Source: Bufo bufo (Eukaryota; Chordata; Amphibia; Anura; Bufonidae). Taken from it: a stretch of DNA of 64,000 nucleotides. The notes beneath the pieces were generated by a model. That model worked only from the letters and a program-made list of their open reading frames with translations, did no database searches and was not told the DNA's origin. Positions 55,804 to 64,000 of the stretch are shown here, piece by piece. The first letter of the stretch is position 1. The number at the start of each line of letters is the position of its first letter. Position numbers and translations under genes: made by a program. The stretch is taken from contig NC_053393.1 in NCBI RefSeq assembly GCF_905171765.1, positions 71,641,371 to 71,705,370 on the forward strand. Direction: 5' to 3'.

Positions 55804-56150
55804 TTGGATATGGGAAAGCATTCAGGTCACTTGGATTCTCTTTCCCCTCTCCTTTGTGAACCGCTGTGAAAGATCAAGGTTGCCACAAATAGTGAAGCAC
55901 AGTCACATGGGTTGAACTGCGAAAGTTTTATTGTACTTACAGGATAAAAGAAGGTAACAAGCAGAGTATAAAAATCTGATTTTTATACTCTGCTTGTTAC
56001 CTTCTTTTATCCTGTAAGTACAATAAAATTTTCGCAGTTCAACCCATGTGACTGTGCTTCACTATTTGTGGCAACCTTGATCTTTCACAGCGGTTCACAA
56101 AGGAGAGGGGAAAGAGAATCCAAGTGACCTGAATGCTTTCCCATATCCAA
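55804..56150. repeat. Near-perfect 347-bp palindrome, 1-base centre
   Basis: Arms of 173 bases (55804-55976 and 55978-56150) are complementary around a single T at 55977. Only one mismatch was noticed (GCGAAAGTTTTATT against AATAAAATTTTCGC). The ends are TTGGATATGGGAAAG and CTTTCCCATATCCAA. No loop, target duplication or coding sequence was found. Confidence 0.95.
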
Positions 56151-56249
56151 GGATTCCTATAGTGTATACACTAAGAAAATCTTGTATGCAACCTAGACTG
56201 TATGCAACCTAGACCTAAAATCTTGTAAAAACCTAGACTGCACAATATA

Positions 56250-57269
56250 CACTCACCTAAAGAATTATTAGGAACACCATACTAATACGGTGTTGGACCC
56301 CCTTTTGCCTTCAGAACTGCCTTAATTCTACGTGGCATTGATTCAACAAGGTGCTGATAGCATTCTTTAGAAATGTTGGCCCATATTGATAGGATAGCAT
56401 CTTGCAGTTGATGGAGATTTGAGGGATGCACATCCAGGGCACGAAGCTCCCGTTCCACCACATCCCAAAGATGCTCTATTGGGTTGAGATCTGGTGACTG
56501 TGGGGCCATTTTAGTACAGTGAACTCATTGTCATGTTCAAGAAACCAATTTGAAATGATTCGAGCTTTGTGACATGGTGCATTATCCTGCTGGAAGTAGC
56601 CATCAGAGGATGGATACATGTTCTCATTCTGTTTACGCCAAATTCGGACTCTACCATTTGAATGTCTCAACAGAAATCGAGACTCATCAGACCAGGCAAC
56701 ATTTTTCCAGTCTTCAACAGTCCAATTTTGGTGAGCTCGTGCAAATTGTAGCCTCTTTTTCCTATTTGTAGTGCTGTTGTAGCCCATCCGCCTCAAGGTT
56801 GTGTGTGTTGTGGCTTCACAAATGCTTTGCTGCATACCTCGGTTGTAACGAGTGGTTATTTCAGTCAGCGTTGCTCTTCTATCAGCTTGAATCAGTCGGC
56901 CCATTCTCCTCTGACCTCTAGCATCCACAAGGCATTTTTGCCCACAGGACTGCCGCATACTGAATGTTTTTCCCTTTTCACACCATTCTTTGTAAACCCT
57001 AGAAATGGTTGTGCGTGAAAATCCCAGTAACTGAGCAGATTGTGAAATACTCAGACCGGCCCGTCTGGCACCAACAACCATGCCACGCTCAAAATTGCTT
57101 AAATCACCTTTTTTTTCCCATTCTGACATTCAGTTTGGAGTTCAGGAGATTGTCTTGACCAGGACCACACCCCTAAATGCATTGAAGCAACTGCCATGTG
57201 ATTGGTTGACTAGATAATTGTATTAATGAGAAATAGAACAGGTGTTCCTAATAATTCTTTAGGTGAGTG
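56250..57269 (-). mobile_element. Tc1-like transposon, internally deleted
   Basis: Perfect 29-base inverted ends begin CACTCACCTAAAGAATTATT and are flanked by TA. At 1,020 bp it is shorter than a complete Tc1 of this type, because part of the transposase is missing. Confidence 0.93.
56282..57129 (-). pseudogene. Tc1 transposase, deleted and frameshifted
   Basis: From 57129 downward the frame gives MSEWEKKGDLSNFERGMVV, a helix-turn-helix region with SRVYKEWCEKGK, and WSDESRFLL with the first catalytic Asp. It then jumps from RIWRKQNENMYPSSDGYF to QQDNAPCH with the second Asp. About 50 residues with the glycine-rich box are missing there. A frameshift near 56500 separates the last part, SPDLNPIEHLWDVV, which has the catalytic Glu and runs to the stop at 56282. 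All three catalytic residues survive, but the protein cannot be made. Confidence 0.9.
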
Positions 57270-57869
57270 TATGTTCCTTATGATGGATGACTATGGCGTG
57301 GTGGGCGCTCCTGTACACAAAAAAAATCCGACTGAAATATATCTTCCAAGCAAATGCCAAAAGGACATATAGGTGTGTATGGACTAATTCCAGGAGTCTT
57401 TCCTGGGGAAGATTCTGATTGTGCACACTGACTATGGTGTGCATGCTAGAGATGGCCTTGCGGTTTGCCCGGTGGTCTTTTGCGGCGAACTTTGCTGGTT
57501 CGCGATTCGCTGAACATGCGAACATATGGCGATGTCCGCCGCGCCATATTCTTTTGCACTGCGCCGAACTTTGACTCATGACACATCCATCAGGTGGGAC
57601 AGGACAGCCAATTAAGACATTTCAGCAAATGGACACACCCCCTACCCTATAAATAAACCTGATCTGGCCGCCATTGTACATTCAGTCTTTTGCCAGTGTA
57701 GGGAGAGGTTGCTGTGTGGAGCAGGGACAGACTGTTAAGGACATCAAACTCTAGCTAATAGGGCCACAAAAGTCCTTTTAAGGACTGGTATAGGTGTGCT
57801 ATCGATAGGTGTGAATACTGAGGGGTGTGATATACTTATAATATACTTTCTAACATAGAAAGTATATTA

Positions 57870-60800
57870 TAGTGCATTTGTATTGTGCAGCAGTTGTGTG
57901 CGGTTCTGCTGCGATACTGCAGCTATATAGAGGGACAAACGCTATTGGAATAACTAATTGCAACTGATCTGATATACCAGTTTCTCCCCCAAAAAACTGA
58001 TTGAGGCAGGGGTGTGATATACCTATAATATACTTTCTATATAGTGCATTTGTATTGTGCAGCAGTTGTGTGCGGTTCTGCTGCGATACCGCAGCTATAC
58101 ATCAATCTCACGTCTATACGTCTATAACTCAAGCAGTTTTTTGGGGGGGGAACTGGCATATCACACCAGTTGCAATTAGTAGTTCCAATAGCGTTTGTCC
58201 CTCTGACAAACGCTATTGGAACAACTAATTGCAACTGGTGTGATATACCAGTAGCCCCCCCAAAAAACTGATTGAGGCAGGGGTGTAATATACCTATAAT
58301 ATACTTTCTATATAGTGAATTTGTATTGTGCAGCAGTTGTGTGCGGTTCTGCTGAGATACCACAGCTATACAGAGGGACAACCGCTTTTGGAACAACTAA
58401 TTGCCACTAGTGTGATATACCAGTTACCCCCAAAAAAACTGATTGAGGCAGGGGTGTGATATACCTCTAATATACTTTCTATATAGTGCATTTGTATGGT
58501 GCAGCAGTTGTGTGCGGCTCTGCTACGATACCGCTACTATACAAAGGGACAAATGCTATTGAAACAACTAATTGCAACTGGTGTAATATACCAGTTGCCC
58601 CCCAAAAAACTGTTCGAGGCAGGGGTGTGGTATACCTATAATATACTTTCTATATAGTGCATTTGTATTGTGCAGCAGTTGTGTGCGGATCTGCAGCAAT
58701 ACCGCAGCTATACAGAGGGACAAACTCTATTGGAACAAATAATTTCAACTGGTGTTTTTTTATTATATTTTAGGTATATCACACCCCTGCCTCAATCAGT
58801 TTTTTTTGCGGGCAACTGGTATATCACACCAGTTGCAATTAGTTGTTCCAATAGTGTTTGTCCCTCTGTATAACTGCGGTATCTCAGCAGAACCGCACAC
58901 AACTGCTGCACAATACAAATGCACTATATATAAATTATATTATAGGTATATCACACCCCTTGCCTCAATCAGTTTTTTAGGGGGCAACTGGTATATCACA
59001 GCAGTTGAAATTATTTGTTCCAATAGCGTTTGTCACTCTGTGCAGCTGTGGTAATGCAGCAGAACCGCAAACAAACGCTGCACTACCCAAATGCACTATA
59101 TAGAATATATATTATAGGTATATCACACCCCTGCCTCAATCACTTTTTTGGGGGGGCAACTGGTATATCACACCTGTTGAAATTATTTGTTCCAATAGCA
59201 TTTGTCCTTCTGTATAGCTGCGGTATCGCAGCAGAACCGCACACAACTGCTGCACAATACAAATGCACTATATAGAAATTTTATTATAGGTATATCACAC
59301 CCCTGCCTCAATCATTTTTTTTTTTGGAGGCAACTGGTATATCACACCAGTTGCAATTAGTTGTTCCAATAGCGTTTGGTCCTCTGTATAGCTGCGGTAT
59401 CTCAGCAGAACTGCACACAACTGCTGCACCGCAGCTATACAGAGGGACAAACTCTATTGGAACAACTAATTGCAACTGGTGTGATATACCTATAATATCA
59501 TTTTTATATAGTGCATTTGTATTGTTCAGTAGTTGTGTGCGGTTCTGCTGAGATACCGCAGCTATACAAAGGGACAAACTCTATTGGAACAACTAATTGA
59601 AACTGTTGTAATATACCAGTTGCCCCTGAAAAAAACTGATTGAGGAAGGGGTGTGCTATACCTATAATATAATTTATATATAGTGCATTTGTATTGTGCA
59701 GCAGTTGTGTGCGGTTCTGCTGAGATACCGCAGCTATACAGAGGGACAAACACTATTTGAACAACTAATTGCAACTGGTGTGATAGGAAAGTTGCCCCCC
59801 CAAAAAATGGAATAAAGCAGGAGTGTGATATACCTATAATATAATTTCTATATAGTGCATTTGTATTGTGCAGCAGTTGTATGCTGTTCTGCTGAGATAC
59901 CGCAGCTATACAGAGTGATAAACGCTATTGGAACAACTAATTGTAACTGGTGTGATATACCAGTTGCCCCCCCAAAAAAAAATGATTGAGGCAGGGGTGT
60001 GATATACCTATAATATAATTTCTATATAGTGCATTTGTATTGTGCAGCAGTTGTGTGCGGTTCTGCTGAGATACCGCAGCTATACAGAGGGACAAACGCT
60101 ATTGGAACAACTAATTGCAACTGGTGTGATATACCAGTTGCCCCCCAAAAAAACTGATTAAGGCAGGGGTATGATATGCCTATAATATACTTTCTATATA
60201 GTGCATTTGTATTGTGCAGCAGTTGTGTGCGGTTCTGATGAGCTACTGCAGCTGCGATACTGCAGCTATATAGAGGGACAAACGCTATTGGAATAACTAA
60301 TTGCAACTGATCTGATATACCAGTTTCTCCCCCAAAAAACTGATTGAGGCAGGGGTGTGATATAACTATAATATACTTTCTATATAGTGCATTTGTATTG
60401 TGCAGCAGTTGTGTGCGGTTCTGCTGCGATACCGCAGCTATACATCAATCTCACGTCTATACGTCTATAACTCAAGCAGTTTTTTTGGGGGGGGAACTGG
60501 CATATCACACCAGTTGCAATTAGTAGTTCCAATAGCGTTTGTCCCTCTGACAAACGCTATTGGAACAACTAATTGCAACTGGTGTGATATACCAGTAGCC
60601 ACCCCCCCCCCAAAAAACTGATTGAGGCAGGGGTGTAATATACCTATAATATACTTTCTATATAGTGAATTTGTATTGTGCAGCAGTTGTGTGCGGTTCT
60701 GCTGAGATACCACAGCTATACAGAGGGACAACCGCTTTTGGAACAACTAATTGCCACTAGTGTGATATACCAGTTACCCCCAAAAAAACTGATTGAGGCA

Positions 60801-62540
60801 GGGGTGTGATATACCTATAATATACTTTCTATATAGTGCATTTGTATGGTGCAGCAGTTGTGTGCGGCTCTGCTGCGATACCGCTACTATACAAAGGGAC
60901 AAATGCTATTGAAACAACTAATTGCAACTGGTGTGATATACCAGTTGCCCCCCAAAAAAACAGTTCGAGGCAGGGGTGTGGTATACCTATAATATACTTT
61001 CTATATAGTGCATTTGTATTGTGCAGCAGTTGTGTGCGGATCTGCAGCAATACCGCAGCTATACAGAGGGACAAACTCTATTGGAACAAATCATTTCAAC
61101 TGGTGTTTTTTATTATATTTTAGGTATATCACACCCCTGCCTCAATCAGTTTTTTTTGCGGGCAACTGGTATATCACACCAGTTGCAATTAGTTGTTCCA
61201 ATAGTGTTTGTCCCTCTGTATAGCTGCGGTATCTCAGCAGAACCGCACACAACTGCTGCACAATACAAATGCACTATATATAAATTATATTATAGGTATA
61301 TCACACCCCTTGCCTCAATCAGTTTTTTGGGGGGCAACTGGTATATCACAGCAGTTGAAATTATTTGTTCCAATAGCGTTTGTCACTCTGTGCAGCTGTG
61401 GTAATGCAGCAGAACCGCAAACAAATGCTGCACTACCCAAATGCACTATATAGAAAATATATTATAGGTATATCACACCCCTGCCTCAATCACTTTTTTG
61501 GGGGGTCAACTGGTATATCACACCTGTTGAAATTATTTGTTCCAATAGCATTTGTCCTTCTGTATAGCTGCGGTATCGCAGCAGAACCGCACACAACTGC
61601 TGCACAATACAAATGCACTATATAGAAATTTTATTATAGGTATATCACACCCCTGCCTCAATCATTTTTTTTTTTGGAGGCATCTGGTATATCACACCAG
61701 TTGCAATTAGTTGTTCCAATAGCGTTTGGTCCTCTGTATAGCTGCGGTATCTCAGCAGAACCGCACACAACTGCTGCACCGCAGCTATACAGAGGGACAA
61801 ACTCTATTGGAACAACTAATTGCAACTGGTGTGATATACCTATAATATCATTTCTATATAGTGCATTTGTATTGTTCAGTAGTTGTGTGCGGTTCTGCTG
61901 AGATACCGCAGCTATACAAAGGGACAAACGCTATTGGAACAACTAATTGAAACTGTTGTAATATACCAGTTGCCCCTGAAAAAAACTGATTGAGGTAGGG
62001 GTGTGATATACCTATAATATAATTTATATATAGTGCATTTGTATTGTGCAGCAGTTGTGTGCGGTTCTGCTGAGATACCGCAGCTATACAGAGGGACAAA
62101 CACTATTTGAACAACTAATTGCAACTGGTGTGATAGGAAAGTTGCCCCCCCAAAAAATTGAATAAAGCAGGAGTGTGATATACCTATAATATAATTTCTA
62201 TATAGTGCATTTGTATTGTGCAGCAGTTGTTTGCTGTTCTGCTGAGATACCGCAGCTATACAGAGTGATAAACGCTATTGGAACAACTAATTGCAACTGG
62301 TGTGATATACCAGTTGCCCCCCCAAAAATAACTGATTGAGGCAGGGGTGTGATATACCTATAATATAATTTCTATATAGTGCATTTGTATTGTGCAGCAG
62401 TTGGGTGCGGTTCTGCTGAGATACCGCAGCTATACAGAGGGACAAACGCTATTGGAACAACTAATTGCAACTGGTGTGATAAACCTGTTGCCCCCAAAAA
62501 AACTGATTAAGGGGTTTGATATACCTGCTTCCAGAAAATA
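57870..62540. repeat. hAT subterminal array, about 170-bp units in both orientations
   Basis: About 27 units carry GTGCATTTGTATTGTGCAGC + AGTTGTGTGCGG, ACCGCAGCTATACAGAGGGA, AACAACTAATTGCAACTGGT and ACTGATTGAGGCAGGGGTGT. Orientation switches along the array: plus to about 58.75 kb with a short hairpin centred at 58203, minus to about 59.43 kb, plus to about 61.09 kb with a hairpin near 60.55 kb, minus to about 61.78 kb, then plus. The array as a whole is two copies of a block of about 2.35 kb. Numerous short frames here are by-products. Confidence 0.93.
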
Positions 62541-62612
62541 ATCATTAAGGGGTTCTATATACCTGCTTCCACAAATACTGCTCTTATATAGGGACTTTGT
62601 CACAGGGTCTTT
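62541..62612. other. Short leader before the hAT relic
   Basis: GGGGTTTGATATACCTGCTT and GGGGTTCTATATACCTGCTT repeat in tandem (about 42 bp apart), then CACAGGGTCTTTTTGAAA precedes the relic start. The other hAT has GGGTGGCACAGTACCTTG in the equivalent place. Confidence 0.4.
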
Positions 62613-63219
62613 TTGAAAATGACAGGCAGAGGAAGAGGCAGCCCATTCTGCAGGGCTGGTAGGGGTCGGGCAGGAGCACCAGGCCGGAGCCTAAATGGGA
62701 AGTTGGAGAAAGTGCGTGCGATTACGTCAAAGGACACACCAGAATTGGTTGAGTGGCTCACTCAGCCTTCCGCTTCTGCACCCTCCTCATCCTCTGTATC
62801 AGCACCCTCCTCACTCTCTGCTGTGTGCACCCCCAAAAACACCACCACCACCACCATAGCCCCTCCATAGCCCCATATAAACGGTTGGACTCGGATGCCT
62901 TTAGAAAATTTGTGGCCATTGGCACACCGCAATGGAAGGTCCCCGGAAGGAAATATTTTTCCCAGAAGGGCATCCCAGAGCTATATGGCCATGTTCAGCG
63001 GCAAGTGAATGTATCTCTGGCATACAGTGTGAGTGCCAAGATACATCTGACCACAGACAGGGAAGGTACATAACTTTTACTGCCCACTGAGTGAATCTTC
63101 TGACGGCTGTCAAGCATGCAACCCGTGGCACCCGTGTGGATTTGGTGTTACCGCCACGGATTGCGTGCAGGCCTGCCTCTTCTCTTCCTCCTACTCCATC
63201 CTCTGTCTCCTCCTTGGCC
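62613..63219 (+). pseudogene. hAT transposase relic, truncated
   Basis: The frame begins near MTGRGRGSPFCRAGRGRAG and has PELVEWLTQ, parallel to KIVDWLTQ in the copy at 24 kb. After a large internal deletion that removes the acidic region and BED finger, it resumes in another frame with DSDAFRKFVAIGTPQWKVPG and then SLAYSVSAKIHLTTD. The TW after the catalytic Asp is lost by deletion (TTDREG). A further frame gives NLLTAVKHATRGTRVDLVLP before the sequence is cut near 63219 by another insertion. No core or dimerisation domain follows. Confidence 0.8.
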
Positions 63220-63271
63220 AGTGGCGTAGGGATCGCCATAGCAACCATAGCGGTGGCTATGGGGCCCTACG

Positions 63272-63283
63272 CCACTAGGGGGC
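63272..63283 (+). promoter_or_regulatory. CTCF core-motif match
   Basis: CCACTAGGGGGC fits all 12 positions of CCASYAGRKGGC. It lies in the terminal part of an hAT-like insertion. It is a motif match only. Confidence 0.45.
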
Positions 63284-63512
63284 CCGTCCGACCGCATTCA
63301 AATTTTTTATTTTTTTTTTATTAACACACACAGATACTACAGCCAGGAGGTGGCGTAACTACCGGGGAAGCAGCTACTTCGGGGCCCGACAGTTTATTTT
63401 CAAGTTAGTTAAATATCGATGTCTTACTGTTCAGGGCCCCTTCACAGCAGCGGTCTTAATGTTCCCTCGCTAATGTGCTCTAATCTTACTGTATATACTA
63501 AAGTCTCCTGAT

Positions 63513-63590
63513 GTGTCTGGGATTCGAACCCACAACCTCCAATGTATCAGTGTATCAGAGGCAAAGCATTAAACCTCACAGCCATAAAGA
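63513..63590 (-). repeat. tRNA-like sequence, inverted copy
   Basis: The minus strand has TGGCTGTGAGGTTTAATGC, TGCCTCTGATACACTGATAC and the B-box-like GGTTCGAATCCC. Relative to the other copies it contains a short TGTATCAG-type duplication in the anticodon-arm region. No acceptor stem pairs. Confidence 0.6.
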
Positions 63591-63827
63591 AGGCATTGCA
63601 ACTGAATGAAAAAATTTGACACTTCTACTGTTATAGCTGGCTAAGTGTACAACTATACACATGACAGCTGCCCCAACACACCCAGCACTGCTATATCTCT
63701 ATATGACAGCTATCCCAGCACACTCATCTCTGCTATATCTCTATATATGAGCAGCTATGTGTATAGATGTACACTTAGCCAGCTATAACAGTAGAAGTCT
63801 CATAATTTTTCAGTCAGCAGCAAGGCA

Positions 63828-63897
63828 GCTGTTATGGTCTTGAGGGTAGGTGCTCTGCCTCTGATACAGAAGGTCGTGGGTTCGAATCCCAGCAGAA
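63828..63897 (+). repeat. tRNA-like sequence, plus copy
   Basis: TGGTCTTGAGGGTAGGTGC (A-box-like) is followed by TCTGCCTCTGATACAGA, which can fold as an anticodon-type stem-loop with CTG at the anticodon position, and by GGGTTCGAATCCC (B-box 63879-63889). The acceptor ends do not pair, so this is a tRNA-derived repeat head and not a tRNA gene. Confidence 0.65.
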
Positions 63898-64000
63898 ACC
63901 TTTTCTGAAATACAAGCAGTGACTCCATATATGGACATACAGGGCGGGACACAATACAGGGAGGGACACAGGAAGAGGCTGCATCGCATCGCTGACATGG

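Larger units (their letters stand above)
12773..64000 (+). other. BAALC: Presumed BAALC intron 1 (continues beyond window)
   Basis: From the donor at 12773 no sequence resembling the downstream BAALC exons was found in any listed frame. All recognisable coding pieces are from transposons. The large first intron is consistent with what I recall of the human gene. The first 540 bp (12773-13309) are unique, non-coding sequence. Confidence 0.7.
57447..64000 (+). mobile_element. hAT transposon, 5' portion (continues beyond window or truncated)
   Basis: The left terminus TAGAGATGGCCTTGCGG is close to the right terminus of the other hAT read inward (TAGAGATGTCGCG). The terminal region shares CGAACATATGGCGATGT with CGAACATATGCGATGT in that element. 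GTGCATGC would be the 8-bp left target copy. A large subterminal array and a transposase relic follow. The right terminus is not in the window. Confidence 0.75.
63220..64000. mobile_element. Nested hAT-like insertions breaking the transposase relic
   Basis: CAGTGGCGTAGGGATCGCC and GGGCCCTACGCCACTAGG (about 63222-63280) resemble termini of the GGCGTAAC family. From about 63352, TGGCGTAACTACCGGGGAAG starts a reverse-oriented relative of the element at 37108-38885. Shared blocks include CAAGTTAGTTAAATATCGAT, CTTCTACTGTTATAGCTGGC and the tRNA-like part. The window ends inside it. Confidence 0.7.

Noticed and set aside
57870..62540. Many 70-100-residue frames of the SLCIAAVSQQNRTQLL type
   Set aside because: They recur once per about 170-bp repeat unit on both strands and have no domain.
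63828..63897. Functional tRNA gene with CTG anticodon
   Set aside because: The A- and B-box-like motifs are present, but the acceptor stem does not pair and the sequence recurs inside transposable elements.
12773..64000. Further BAALC exons in the window
   Set aside because: No frame resembles the conserved C-terminal part of the protein, so they are assumed to lie downstream.

Overview
The window is vertebrate nuclear DNA, most likely from an anuran amphibian. The vertebrate call rests on one recognisable host exon: the first coding exon of BAALC at 12583-12772 (+), with a good Kozak context, an N-terminal myristoylation/palmitoylation signature and a phase-1 splice donor. The amphibian call is an inference from the repeats: CR1/L2-like LINEs, hAT elements with long subterminal arrays, Tc1 elements, and Harbinger-type MITEs with motifs such as GGGCTCATGCACACG. 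No other host exon was found, so everything after 12772 is best read as BAALC intron 1, and everything before about 11.8 kb as upstream flank.

Layout. 0-11 kb: upstream flank with MITEs, a solo LTR with a perfect 5-bp target duplication (936-1522), a decayed hAT (2.6-3.7 kb), foldback elements, a BEL/Pao-like gag relic (8.53-8.71 kb), AT-rich repeats and a 26-bp minisatellite (10.99-11.82 kb) ending about 0.77 kb before the BAALC ATG. 11.8-12.8 kb: candidate BAALC promoter/5'UTR and exon 1. 13.3-14.4 kb: an hAT-like MITE carrying two Harbinger-type MITEs. 14.8-20.1 kb: a 5.3-kb minisatellite with a 39-bp unit and higher-order structure. 22.3-30.6 kb: a 5'-truncated LINE split by a 6,355-bp hAT element with perfect 8-bp target duplications. 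30.7-31.1 kb: a relic of an uncharacterised transposon-linked protein. 31-39 kb: palindromes, MITEs, C-rich arrays and a 1.78-kb hAT-like element. 39.4-42.3 kb: a large foldback element with a young Tc1 transposon in its right arm. 42.3-55 kb: repeats, a 27-bp array, MITEs, a second LTR-like unit and a LINE tail. 55.8-56.15 kb: a near-perfect 347-bp palindrome. 56.25-57.27 kb: an internally deleted Tc1. 57.45 kb to the end: the 5' part of another hAT, dominated by a 4.7-kb array of about 170-bp units in both orientations, with a short transposase relic that is itself broken by insertions.

The window is therefore a regulatory and intronic region of a single-copy neural/haematopoietic gene that has been enlarged by nested transposable elements and tandem arrays. 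The long open frames in the arrays are by-products of repeat periodicity and are not called as genes. The most interesting points are the 39-bp array with its palindromic core and CpG gradient, the near-spacerless palindromes, a Tc1 transposase that is open but has Glu at the second catalytic Asp, the recurring design of array plus transposase in three hATs, and the relic at 30.7 kb. No complete undescribed functional system is supported by the sequence.
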